The notes beneath the pieces are model-generated. The model did no database searches. It saw nothing but the letters and a program-made list of their open reading frames with translations, and was not told the origin of the DNA. From NCBI GenBank assembly GCA_964556425.1, contig CAZKWC010000043.1, forward strand, positions 1 to 24,496: DNA of 24,496 nt, read 5' to 3'. The stretch comes from JALQUL01 sp964556425 (GTDB lineage Bacteria > Pseudomonadota > Gammaproteobacteria > Burkholderiales > Burkholderiaceae_C). The translations under genes were made by a program, and so were the position numbers. This document shows, in pieces, positions 8,087 to 15,417 of the stretch. Position 1 is the first letter of the stretch. Every line of letters starts with the position of its first letter.

Positions 8087-9250
8087 TTATTTTAATTTCC
8101 GATAAATAGTGGCGCGACTAATGCCTAATACCTTGGCAGTTTGCGCCACATTCCCCTTTAATTGCCTTAATGTTTTGGCGATTAATTCGCTTTCCACTTC
8201 CTTGAGCCCTTGTTGGGCTTTAGCTTGTTCGGGAACCAATGTAGCCCTAGTGATGGGCTGCAGCTTTGCATAAGTGGGGCTGGTTAATTGTTGGGTATGT
8301 TGATGGGGTAATAGGGCAACCGCATCTACACAAAGGCCACTCCATAAGGGCAGGCATAATAATTGCATATCCTGAGTGGCGGCATCCATTACACATGCTT
8401 GATCGGTGGCAAATAAATCTTGAAAATGGGGCGATTCAGAATGGTTTTGAGTTTGAAATGCATCTAGTCCTAGCATATGCCTGGCTTGCTTATTACTTGA
8501 TTGAATAAAACCAGCAGAATCGAGGCACACAATAGCATCTTGGCTATTCATGAGACTTTGTCCTGGCCAGTTGAATCTTAATACGACTTGATGAGGTACA
8601 GCCAACACTAATTGGTTTTGAATGTTCCCGGCTGCTTGCTCGACTAAATGGCAAAGTTCGCGTCTTTCTTCGGCCATGATGCCGGTTAAATCTAGCATTC
8701 CTACACACTCACCCTTGCTGCCGTATAAGGGGGCTCCTGCGCAGCTATAGAGGCTAGTTTCGTTAAAAAAATGTTCGCCTCGGTGTAACCAAACGGTTTG
8801 TTGTTCAATGAGTGCCGAACCTATTGCACTTGTGCCTATGGCTGCCTCAGATAGATTGACTCCCACTCGGGTAATACGTTCGGCAGCCGGGTCAGATTGA
8901 TCTATGGGTCCGTGTGCTGCAATTACATCACCCATTGGGTTGGTCAACACTGCAAAATATCGTGTTTTAGCAAGCGTATGACTAAGGCTTTCAAGCACTG
9001 GCATAGCAGCTTGAATCAAATGGTGGTTATCGGCTTGTATTCGTTTGATTTGTGCTTGACTTACAGGGTTAAAAAATGGTTTGTGGTTAGGTCTAAGCTC
9101 TTGTTGCAAACAGCGTTGCCATGATCTAAGCACCCAAGGAGCAATTAGTTCTTTTGGATTTTGTATCGAATGCGATGTGGGTGCTTGGTTTTGTAAAACT
9201 TGATTTCTGGCTTGCTCAATTGTTTGAAGTCGATGCTGTTGTGGTGACAT
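8087..9250 (-). CDS. AcoR-like transcriptional activator lacking the AAA+ domain
   Basis: A 387-residue regulator. The N-terminal segment with VLRSWQRCL and a GAF domain (about 80-215: YFAVLTNPMGDVIAAHGP, RVGVNLSEAAIGTSAIGSAL, YSCAGAPLYGSKGECVGMLDL) match AcoR/DhaR-type activators. A PAS-like stretch follows (about 225-310, AIVCLDSAGFIQSSNKQARHMLGL). The last 36 residues are a Fis-type HTH_8 (IAKTLRQLKGNVAQTAKVLG then ISRATIYRKLK). Full-length AcoR proteins of about 650 residues carry a sigma-54 AAA+ domain between PAS and HTH. Here only some 30-35 residues separate them, with no Walker A, GAFTGA or Walker B. It is divergent from aorA, so it probably controls the aor genes in response to an aldehyde or related signal (inference), but not by classical sigma-54 activation. 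Confidence 0.85.
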   Translation of the reverse strand: MSPQQHRLQTIEQARNQVLQNQAPTSHSIQNPKELIAPWVLRSWQRCLQQELRPNHKPFFNPVSQAQIKRIQADNHHLIQAAMPVLESLSHTLAKTRYFAVLTNPMGDVIAAHGPIDQSDPAAERITRVGVNLSEAAIGTSAIGSALIEQQTVWLHRGEHFFNETSLYSCAGAPLYGSKGECVGMLDLTGIMAEERRELCHLVEQAAGNIQNQLVLAVPHQVVLRFNWPGQSLMNSQDAIVCLDSAGFIQSSNKQARHMLGLDAFQTQNHSESPHFQDLFATDQACVMDAATQDMQLLCLPLWSGLCVDAVALLPHQHTQQLTSPTYAKLQPITRATLVPEQAKAQQGLKEVESELIAKTLRQLKGNVAQTAKVLGISRATIYRKLK

Positions 9251-9317
9251 AGTGCTTGAAAACCAATTAATTTTGTCAAGTATTTAGATTATGAGCTAGT
9301 GTTTAAAGTGTCGCAAA

Positions 9318-9346
9318 TTGAGAAAAGTTTGGTTTCACTTTTTACT
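9318..9346 (+). promoter_or_regulatory. Candidate sigma-70 promoter for aorAB
   Basis: TTGAGA (9318-9323), 17-base spacer, TTTACT (9341-9346) in the 234-bp gap between the divergent regulator and aorA. No sigma-54 GG/GC pair at 10-base spacing was found in the gap. The match is moderate (5/6 and 4/6). Confidence 0.35.
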
Positions 9347-9349
9347 TTC

Positions 9350-9425
9350 AGGGAAAACCCTAAATCTAATATGGGTATGTTGTAGAACAATAGGTATGAA
9401 GTCAATTTCATAACTAAAGCATACC
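9350..9425. promoter_or_regulatory. Dyad-symmetric sites, possible operators upstream of aorA
   Basis: Three small symmetries lie just downstream of the candidate promoter. AGGG-AAAA-CCCT is at 9350-9361, and TTGT-AGA-ACAA is within 9380-9390. GGTATG occurs at 9374-9379 and 9393-9398 and is matched by its complement CATACC at 9420-9425. Such arrays fit binding sites for the divergent Fis-type regulator, but this is inference. No other gene lies in this gap. Confidence 0.35.
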
Positions 9426-9484
9426 AGCTTCTTATGATTTAACAAGACTAAAATTTTTCTACCCGTCACACACTGGAGTTACTT

Positions 9485-9961
9485 ATGCAAAAAGTGTTGC
9501 ACATCAATCCCGATAAATGTACTGGTTGCCTCCAGTGCGAAATGGCTTGTTCTTTCGAAAACTACGGCACCTTTGCTACCGCAAAATCACGTATTAAAGT
9601 TTTTGATTTTCATCACACTGGCAAAAAAGTACCTTATACCTGTACTCAGTGTGACGAGGCTTGGTGTTTACATGCTTGCCCAGTAGAAGCTATTAGTCTT
9701 GATAAAGCGACTGGTGCAAAAGTAGTGGCTGAATCTACTTGCGTTGGTTGTAAGGTGTGCACGATTGCTTGTCCGTTTGGCACCATTAATTATGTTCAAG
9801 AAACTGGCAAAGTTCAAAAATGTGACTTGTGTGGTGGCGATCCTGCATGTGCAGATGCATGCCCAACACAAGCCATCACATTTGTTGATGCTAACTGGAC
9901 GGGTCTTGGCAAAATGGCTGCGTGGGCTGACAAGCTTGGCAATCAAAACAATAACACTTAA
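9485..9961 (+). CDS. aorA: Aldehyde oxidoreductase electron-transfer subunit with four [4Fe-4S] clusters
   Basis: A 158-residue soluble ferredoxin-like protein of the HycB/NrfC/DmsB type. Sixteen cysteines form four cluster motifs: C12-x2-C15-x2-C18-x3-C22, C53-x2-C56-x4-C61-x3-C65, C86-x2-C89-x2-C92-x3-C96 and C113-x2-C116-x5-C122-x3-C126. Each of the last three is followed by Pro. In the known betaproteobacterial AorABC enzyme this subunit carries electrons between the tungsten subunit and the FAD subunit, and can stack with AorB into filaments. It is 11 bp upstream of aorB in one unit, with a CTGGAG site at 9474-9479 before the ATG. No signal peptide; cytoplasmic. Confidence 0.93.
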   Translation: MQKVLHINPDKCTGCLQCEMACSFENYGTFATAKSRIKVFDFHHTGKKVPYTCTQCDEAWCLHACPVEAISLDKATGAKVVAESTCVGCKVCTIACPFGTINYVQETGKVQKCDLCGGDPACADACPTQAITFVDANWTGLGKMAAWADKLGNQNNNT

Positions 9962-9972
9962 GGAGTCTCGCT

Positions 9973-11823
9973 ATGTCATGGACCGGAAAAATTTTAAGAG
10001 TTAATCTTTCTACATCAACCGTCACAGTTGAAGCCCTTAATCAAGAATGGGCACGCGACTATATTGGTTCCCGTGGTTTGGGTACCAAGTATTTTGTGGA
10101 AGAAGTCGATGCCAATGTCGATCCCTTCTCACCTGATAACAAACTCATTTGGGCAACAGGTCCTTTAACTGGAACTATGGCCTCTACAGGTGGTCGTTAT
10201 ACAGTGATTACTAAAGGCCCGTTAACAGGTGCTATCGCTTGTTCTAACTCTGGTGGTTATTGGGGAGCCGAATTTAAAATGGCTGGCTGGGATATGGTTA
10301 TTTTTGAAGGTAGATCTGAGAAACCAGTTTATCTTTACATTAACGATGACACAGTTGAAATTCGTGATGCTTCTCATATTTGGGGTAAAAGCGTTTGGGA
10401 AACTGAAGAGATTATCAAAAAAGGTTTACAAGATCCACTCTCACGCGTTTGTAGTATTGGTAAAGCAGGCGAAAACGGTGTGCTTTATTCTAGTATCGTC
10501 AACGATTTACACCGTGCAGCAGGTCGTTCGGGTGTTGGTGCCGTTATGGGTAGCAAAAACTTAAAAGCTATTGCAGTACGTGGCACCAAGGGTGTTGGTA
10601 ATATCCGTGATCCAAAAGCCTTTATGAAAACGGTTGCCGAGAAGAAAAAAATCCTTGCTGAAAACGGCGTAACCGGCCAAGGTTTACCAGCTTACGGTAC
10701 CCAAGTATTAATGAACGTGATTAACGAAGTAGGTGCTTTGCCAACTCGTAATCACCAAGATACTCAGTTTGAAGGTGCAAAAGATATCTCCGCAGAAGCC
10801 ATGGCAACTCCACGTGCTACCGATGGTAAAAAGCATTTGGTCACCAATCAAGCTTGTTTTGGTTGCACTATTGCTTGTGGTCGTATTAGTAAAATGGACG
10901 AAAACCATTTTACAGTGGCAGGTAAGCCAAAATATCATAGCGCTTCTGGCGGTCTCGAATATGAAGCAGCTTGGGCCTTGGGCGCTGCTAATGGTGTAAA
11001 TGACCTTGAAGCCTTGCAATATGCTAATTTGCTTTGCAATGAAGAAGGTATTGACCCTATTAGTTTTGGTGCGACAGTAGGCGCCGTTATGGAGCTCTAC
11101 GAAATGGGTGTTTTAACTAAAGAGCAAGTCGGCATTGAAGCACCATTTGGTTCTGCACATGCCTTGGCTTTCTTAGCAGAAGAAACAGTCAATGGTCGTG
11201 GTTTTGGTATCGAAATTGGTCAAGGTTCTAAACGTCTAACTGCTAAATTTGGTCACCCCGATTTATCAATGAGTGTAAAAGGCCAAGAATTCCCTGCCTA
11301 TGATGGTCGTGGTATTCAAGGTATTGGTTTGGCCTATGCTACTTCTAATCGTGGTGCTTGCCATTTACGTGGCTACACCATCGCTAGTGAAGTGTTGGGC
11401 ATTCCAGTGAAAACCGACCCATTAGAGCACGCTGGTAAACCAGAATTAGTCAAAGCATTCCAAGATGCAACTGCTGCATTTGACTCTTCTGGCTTGTGTA
11501 TTTTCACTACCTTTGCTTTAGGCTTAGCTGATTTAGCACCACAAATGCAAGCTGCCTGCGATGAAGCCTACACTACTGAAGAACTAGAGAAGATTGGTGA
11601 GCGTATTTGGAATATGGAGCGTGACTTTAATAACCGTGCTGGTTTTACTGCCAAAGATGACTCCTTGCCAAAACGTTTATTAACTGAAGCGGCTAAATCT
11701 GGTCCTGCCAAAGGTAAGGTAAGTATGTTGCCAGAAATGCTTCCAATTTATTACGAAATTCGTGGTTGGAATGCTGATGGTACAGTCAAGCCAGAAACTA
11801 GAGCAAGACTCGGTTTAAAGTAA
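9973..11823 (+). CDS. aorB: Tungsten-dependent aldehyde:ferredoxin oxidoreductase, catalytic subunit
   Basis: A 616-residue AOR-family enzyme. The N-terminal domain begins WTGKILRVNLST, with ARDYIGSRGLGTKYF and WATGPLTGTMASTGGRYTVI as in AOR enzymes. The proximal [4Fe-4S] cluster ligands are C295-F-G-C298-T-I-A-C302 and C509 (SSGLCIFTT), matching the CxxCxxxC...C layout and spacing of archaeal AOR. The GRGFGIEIGQGSKRL and FPAYDGRGIQGIGLAYATSN regions belong to the bis-pterin binding domains. It interconverts aldehydes and carboxylic acids. The tungsten preference is supported by family and by the tup transporter nearby. A strong ribosome-binding site AAGGAG sits at 9959-9964, overlapping the aorA stop. 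A terminator-like hairpin follows. Confidence 0.96.
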   Translation: MSWTGKILRVNLSTSTVTVEALNQEWARDYIGSRGLGTKYFVEEVDANVDPFSPDNKLIWATGPLTGTMASTGGRYTVITKGPLTGAIACSNSGGYWGAEFKMAGWDMVIFEGRSEKPVYLYINDDTVEIRDASHIWGKSVWETEEIIKKGLQDPLSRVCSIGKAGENGVLYSSIVNDLHRAAGRSGVGAVMGSKNLKAIAVRGTKGVGNIRDPKAFMKTVAEKKKILAENGVTGQGLPAYGTQVLMNVINEVGALPTRNHQDTQFEGAKDISAEAMATPRATDGKKHLVTNQACFGCTIACGRISKMDENHFTVAGKPKYHSASGGLEYEAAWALGAANGVNDLEALQYANLLCNEEGIDPISFGATVGAVMELYEMGVLTKEQVGIEAPFGSAHALAFLAEETVNGRGFGIEIGQGSKRLTAKFGHPDLSMSVKGQEFPAYDGRGIQGIGLAYATSNRGACHLRGYTIASEVLGIPVKTDPLEHAGKPELVKAFQDATAAFDSSGLCIFTTFALGLADLAPQMQAACDEAYTTEELEKIGERIWNMERDFNNRAGFTAKDDSLPKRLLTEAAKSGPAKGKVSMLPEMLPIYYEIRGWNADGTVKPETRARLGLK

Positions 11824-11846
11824 ACACTTTTTAGTGAGTTGCTAGG

Positions 11847-11895
11847 GCACCCTACCGAGTCCTGTTCTGACTTGGTAAGGTGCTTTTTTATTTTT
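11847..11895 (+). terminator. Rho-independent terminator between aorB and aorC
   Basis: Stem GCACC-c-TACC-g-AGTC, 7-base loop, GACT-t-GGTA-a-GGTGC, then six T (11884-11889), A, and five more T. There are 13 Watson-Crick pairs with one G/T wobble and one mismatch. It is a textbook intrinsic terminator placed inside the gene cluster, so it probably attenuates aorC relative to aorAB or ends the aorAB transcript. Confidence 0.85.
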
Positions 11896-11928
11896 GGAAA
11901 TTAATATTTATTAGTAAGGAAATTCACC

Positions 11929-13215
11929 ATGCACCATCTTATTATTGGCGCGGGACCTGCAGGTGTCATTGCCGCAGAAACCATTCGTAAAAACTCACCT
12001 ACTGCTGTCATTACTATGATTGGTGATGAAGCATATGCACCTTATTCTCGAATGGCAATTCCTTATATGCTGATAGGCAATATAGAGCAACAAGGTACTT
12101 ATTTGCGCAAAGATGCTCATCATTTTAAGAATTTAAATATTGATTTAATTTCTGCACAAGTAGCTTCTATTAACACCACTAGTAAAAAAGTAATCACTCA
12201 CAATGGCCAGGAGTTCGATTATGATAAGTTATTAATAGCGACAGGTTCTGTCCCAGCAAGTGCTCCAATTGAAGGTATTCATTTGCCAGGTGTTTATCCC
12301 TGCTGGACCTTAGATCATGCTAAAAAAATAATGGAGTTAGCTCAACCTGGTGCAAAAGTTTTGCAGATGGGAGCTGGTTTTATTGGTTGTATTATTATGG
12401 AAGCATTAGCCTCACGAGGTGTGCAATTGTCGGTGGTAGAAATGGGTGACCGAATGGTGCCTCGTATGATGGGACCTGCTGCCGGTTCTATGATTAAAGC
12501 TTGGGTACAAGCCAAAGGTGTACAAGTTTATACCAGTACCAAAGTGCTTAAAATTGAAGCCAATACAGGTGGTCAACATGCTTTAACAGCACATTTATCA
12601 AATGGCCAAACCTTAGAGCTTGATTTAATTATTAGTGCAACAGGTGTTAAACCAAATATTAGTTTCTTAAAAGATTCAGGTTTAAAAACAGATCATGGCA
12701 TTTTAACCAATGCCAATATGCAAACTAATTTGCCTGATGTGTTTGCGGCTGGAGATTGCGCTCAAGCATTTGATGCCCATAGTGGTAATCAAATTGTGAG
12801 TGCTATTCAACCTAATGCCGCTGAGCAAGCTCGTAGTGCTGCTTTTGCGATGTTGGGAAGTACGAGTGCACTGCGCCGTGTTACACAAATCAATGTACTT
12901 GATACCTTGGGTTTAATCTCTACTAGTTTTGGTGATTGGGAGGGCGTAGCCGGCGGGCAACATTCTGAATTAACTGACACTGCTCACTCCAAGCATATTA
13001 GCTTGCAGTTTAAAGGTGATTTATTAGTGGGCTCTAATACCGTGGGCTGGACTGAAAATGTAGGTGCTTTAAGAGGCTTGGTTGAGGGGCAATTGCGTTT
13101 GGGTGAATGGAAGGAAAAACTCTTACAAGACCCCACTTTATTTGCCTCTGCATTTACCGCCTGCAGCTCTCATCAGGATGTTTGGAGTGGCGCGCAGGAT
13201 GAAAGAAGGCGTTAA
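11929..13215 (+). CDS. aorC: FAD/NAD(P)-dependent oxidoreductase subunit of the aldehyde oxidoreductase
   Basis: A 428-residue flavoprotein of the pyridine nucleotide-disulfide oxidoreductase class. The FAD Rossmann motif is at the N-terminus (HHLIIGAGPAGVIAAE). LLIATGSVPA follows, then a second Rossmann motif for NAD(P)H (VLQMGAGFIGCIIMEALASR) and the C-terminal FAD motif LPDVFAAGDCAQA. There is no redox CxxxxC pair after the first motif, so it is not a disulfide reductase. In AorABC-type enzymes this subunit passes electrons to NAD. It has a good site (GTAAGGA at 11914-11920) and follows the terminator-like hairpin, so it may be expressed at a lower level than aorAB. A second hairpin follows it. 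Confidence 0.9.
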   Translation: MHHLIIGAGPAGVIAAETIRKNSPTAVITMIGDEAYAPYSRMAIPYMLIGNIEQQGTYLRKDAHHFKNLNIDLISAQVASINTTSKKVITHNGQEFDYDKLLIATGSVPASAPIEGIHLPGVYPCWTLDHAKKIMELAQPGAKVLQMGAGFIGCIIMEALASRGVQLSVVEMGDRMVPRMMGPAAGSMIKAWVQAKGVQVYTSTKVLKIEANTGGQHALTAHLSNGQTLELDLIISATGVKPNISFLKDSGLKTDHGILTNANMQTNLPDVFAAGDCAQAFDAHSGNQIVSAIQPNAAEQARSAAFAMLGSTSALRRVTQINVLDTLGLISTSFGDWEGVAGGQHSELTDTAHSKHISLQFKGDLLVGSNTVGWTENVGALRGLVEGQLRLGEWKEKLLQDPTLFASAFTACSSHQDVWSGAQDERRR

Positions 13216-13218
13216 TCA

Positions 13219-13244
13219 AAAATAGGCAGAAACAGGCCTATTTT
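13219..13244 (+). terminator. Hairpin after aorC
   Basis: AAAATAGGC, 8-base loop, GCCTATTTT: a perfect 9-bp stem just after the aorC stop. The stem's own T-run and a later TTTTCTTTT are the only U-tracts. It likely separates aorC from the MoaD-like gene, at least partly. Confidence 0.5.
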
Positions 13245-13300
13245 GAAGACTACTTTTCTTTTGTTGCTAGAGAGGTAGTTAGTATGAGATGTTTTTTTTA

Positions 13301-13339
13301 AGAGTGTTATTTTTGGTTATAGACCATCATTGACACTCT
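13301..13339 (+). promoter_or_regulatory. Nested inverted repeats upstream of the MoaD-like gene
   Basis: Outer arms AGAGTGT (13301-13307) and ACACTCT (13333-13339) enclose inner arms TGGT (13314-13317) and ACCA (13323-13326) around TATAG. A perfect TTGACA overlaps the right arm at 13330-13335, but no good -10 box lies 15-19 bases after it; the best later hexamer is TATTAT at 13363-13368. This could be an operator or an RNA stem. Nothing else is seen in 13245-13415. Confidence 0.3.
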
Positions 13340-13415
13340 AGCCTACTTGCCTTTTTGCTTTGTATTATGATGGGTTCAGCCCTTCAATTTTCTTACTCAA
13401 TTAACTTCATTTTTT

Positions 13416-13670
13416 ATGCAAATTACCTTTAAATTATTTGCTTCTTTATCGGACTATTTACCTAGTGAAGCAAAATATGCCAACCAGGTTTTGTATCCGT
13501 TAAAAGAAAATCAAACAGTTCAACAAATTATTGAAGCTTTTCAACTACCAGATAAATTGGTACATTTGGTTTTGGTAAATGGAGTTTATATTTACCCCGA
13601 ACAAAGGCAAACCCATGTTCTAAAAGATCAAGATGTGTTGGCTATTTGGCCTCCGATTGCAGGTGGATAA
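13416..13670 (+). CDS. MoaD/ThiS-family sulfur carrier protein
   Basis: An 84-residue ubiquitin-like protein: N-terminal beta strand MQITFKLFASLSDYLP, VLVNGVYI at the usual VNG position, VLKDQDVLAIWPPIAGG at the end. The C-terminal Gly-Gly is the residue pair adenylated and thiocarboxylated by MoeB/ThiF-type enzymes, so it can donate sulfur for the pterin dithiolene. Position after aorABC suggests a dedicated carrier for the tungsten cofactor (inference). No moaE, moeB or moaA is in the window, so partners must be elsewhere. No Shine-Dalgarno is seen before the ATG. Its stop overlaps the next ATG by one base (TAATG). Confidence 0.87.
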   Translation: MQITFKLFASLSDYLPSEAKYANQVLYPLKENQTVQQIIEAFQLPDKLVHLVLVNGVYIYPEQRQTHVLKDQDVLAIWPPIAGG

Positions 13671-13969
13671 TGCAATCATTTTATGCAATGCAATTTACCC
13701 GAGAAATGGGTTGTACCGAACTTGAGTGGCTGGGTTGGCTAGATGCAGCGATGGGCGATGTAGACTGGCAAAAACACAGCAGTAGTTTAGAGGCTAAAAT
13801 TTTTGATGGCCAATTAAATATAACTTGGCAGGCAGCTGCTGACAGAAAAATCGCTCTTATGCGTATGCCTGTTTTAAAAGTGAACTTTGTTTTTCAAGGG
13901 GTCTCTGATGAACAACGTTACACATTTATGAAGCGCTTTGATTTGTATATGCAACGTGGCGGTGGTTAA
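13670..13969 (+). CDS. Unknown small protein of the aor cluster, C-terminal Gly-Gly-Gly
   Basis: A 99-residue protein that I do not recognise as a named family. The ATG at 13670 overlaps the MoaD-like stop (TAATG), with AGGTGG at 13661-13666 as ribosome-binding site, so the two are translationally coupled. An upstream in-frame ATG at 13646 would read through the moaD end and is less likely. The first half is Trp/acid-rich (ELEWLGWLDAAMGDVDW). The second half looks like beta strands and a helix (IALMRMPVLKVNFVFQG, EQRYTFMKRFDLYMQRGGG). It has no signal peptide, no membrane segment, a single Cys, and ends in Gly-Gly-Gly, like sulfur carriers. A role in tungsten cofactor or AorB maturation is only guilt by association. 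Confidence 0.75.
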   Translation: MQSFYAMQFTREMGCTELEWLGWLDAAMGDVDWQKHSSSLEAKIFDGQLNITWQAAADRKIALMRMPVLKVNFVFQGVSDEQRYTFMKRFDLYMQRGGG

Positions 13970-14005
13970 AATACATTAGGCACACCCTAACGAATGTTGT
14001 ATGGT

Positions 14006-14791
14006 TTATTCTTTACTACGGTGTTTTCTTGGTCTACCCGACAACAAGTGATCAAAAACAAAATTGGGTAAAAGTCTTAATAGTTTGGCAACAACCCCCA
14101 TCTGCCAAGGAATAACCGTATAACTTTTCTCTGCTTGAATAGAGGTAAAGGCTTTATCGGCAAAATGCGCAACAGGCATTAAAAAGGGCATTCTGTATTT
14201 GTTTTCTTGGGTAAGAGGTGTATCAATATAGCCAGGAGAAATGGTTACTACCCGCACTCTATCTTGCCTTAGTTCGCCCCTTAAACTTTCCAAATAACTG
14301 ATAACACCTGATTTACTAGCACAATAAGCACCATGGCCAGGTAAACCTCGAATTCCCGCAACACTAGCTATACCTACTAATGTGCCACTTTTGCGAGTTT
14401 GCATGGCTTGGATAAAAGGAGAAAAAGTGGCCGCAACACCAGTAATATTGGTTTGTAAAACCTGAGCCATAACATCTATATCAGATTCAATTGAACTGTC
14501 GATACCAATGCTAATGCCCGCATTAGCAATTACCACTTGAGGCAGTCCTTGTTGTTCTATACATTTTTTGCCGGCCGTAATAATACTGGCATTAATGGCA
14601 ACGTCGGCTTGGTAAACCACAAACATATTGGACGGTATATTATTTTGTTCCGCCCATTCTTGCACAGCTTGAGTTCTGCGTGCCACCAAGGCGAGTTGAT
14701 AGCCTGCTTGAAAATAGCGTAAAGCCAGGGCCTGCCCAATGCCACTAGATGCGCCAGTAATAAATAAAAGGGGAGCTTGTTGTATCGTCAT
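14006..14791 (-). CDS. Short-chain dehydrogenase/reductase (SDR)
   Basis: A 261-residue classical SDR. It has TGASSGIGQALALRYF (TGxxxGxG cofactor motif), VALVARR with Arg after strand 2 (suggesting NADP(H)), IANAGIS (NAG motif), the catalytic Ser in VGIASVAGIRG, and the YCASKSG Tyr-x-x-x-Lys motif, then ISPGYIDTPL. The C-terminal tail SGRPRKHRSKE is basic. The substrate cannot be told. Its ATG overlaps the lptC stop (ATGA), so it is the last gene of a kdsD-kdsC-lptC-SDR unit, a place where lptA and lptB are often found. Its stop faces the aor cluster 36 bp away. Confidence 0.9.
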   Translation of the reverse strand: MTIQQAPLLFITGASSGIGQALALRYFQAGYQLALVARRTQAVQEWAEQNNIPSNMFVVYQADVAINASIITAGKKCIEQQGLPQVVIANAGISIGIDSSIESDIDVMAQVLQTNITGVAATFSPFIQAMQTRKSGTLVGIASVAGIRGLPGHGAYCASKSGVISYLESLRGELRQDRVRVVTISPGYIDTPLTQENKYRMPFLMPVAHFADKAFTSIQAEKSYTVIPWQMGVVAKLLRLLPNFVFDHLLSGRPRKHRSKE

Positions 14792-15417
14792 TTCGTTTTA
14801 CCGGCAAGTGTTACTCGTACCCCGTTGCCTAAGTTAATAACCCCAGTTTTATTATCGTAATTCAGATTATTAGCGGTAAATTGATTGTTGCCTTGTTTGA
14901 CATTAATTGGCATATTACTACTTATTTTTTCTTGATCAGTTTGAATGTTGAGATATTCGCCAGTAAAGTAAACAGGAGTTTTTTTGCCGTTTGCCACTTT
15001 GTTGGGATCCACTGGCTCTCTGGTAATAAGAGCCTTGCCAATGAGTTTTACTTCGTTGGAGACTGAATTGTGGATTGCTTTTTCCGCTGTTCCATGTGTC
15101 ATAAACCCCTCTGGACTAATTGTTTTTGCTTTAATTTTAAAAACTTCTAGTTCATCTCGATTGGGATAGTGATTGGCAATTTCTCCAATAATTTCACTTT
15201 TTAATTGATTGGTACTGGCTACATACTGCCTTGTCGCAAATTCACTTAAAAAATAATCTGGATCGGAACTTAAGACGGTCTTTTTTTTGTTTTCTTTACT
15301 AATAGGTGTGTTTTGATAAAGCCAGTAACTCCCTAAAGCTAATAATCCCATGAGCATCACTGGCATCAGTAAATAAATTTTATCTATTAAAATTTGTAGG
15401 CGGATAGTAGTTTTCAT
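14788..15417 (-). CDS. lptC: LPS export system protein LptC
   Basis: A 209-residue bitopic protein: one N-terminal membrane helix (about 15-34, IYLLMPVMLMGLLALGSYWL), then a periplasmic beta-jellyroll with SDPDYFLSEFATRQY, KAKTISPEGFMTHGTAEKAI and the C-terminal strands GNNQFTANNLNYDNKTGVI. Length and layout fit LptC, which anchors the LptB2FG extractor to the LptA bridge. It overlaps kdsC by ATGA upstream and the SDR by ATGA downstream, so it is tightly coupled to both. lptA does not follow. Confidence 0.88.
   Translation of the reverse strand: MKTTIRLQILIDKIYLLMPVMLMGLLALGSYWLYQNTPISKENKKKTVLSSDPDYFLSEFATRQYVASTNQLKSEIIGEIANHYPNRDELEVFKIKAKTISPEGFMTHGTAEKAIHNSVSNEVKLIGKALITREPVDPNKVANGKKTPVYFTGEYLNIQTDQEKISSNMPINVKQGNNQFTANNLNYDNKTGVINLGNGVRVTLAGKTK

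Noticed and set aside
9251..9484. Sigma-54 promoter for aorA
   Set aside because: Scanned for GG then GC ten bases later; none with acceptable flanks was found.
9668..9946. 92-codon frame opposite aorA
   Set aside because: Shadow of the cysteine-rich aorA frame; no start signal or motif.
13216..13415. Molybdenum/tungsten cofactor riboswitch before the MoaD-like gene
   Set aside because: The gap holds only short stems; I could not find the conserved multi-stem core. A covariance search would settle it.
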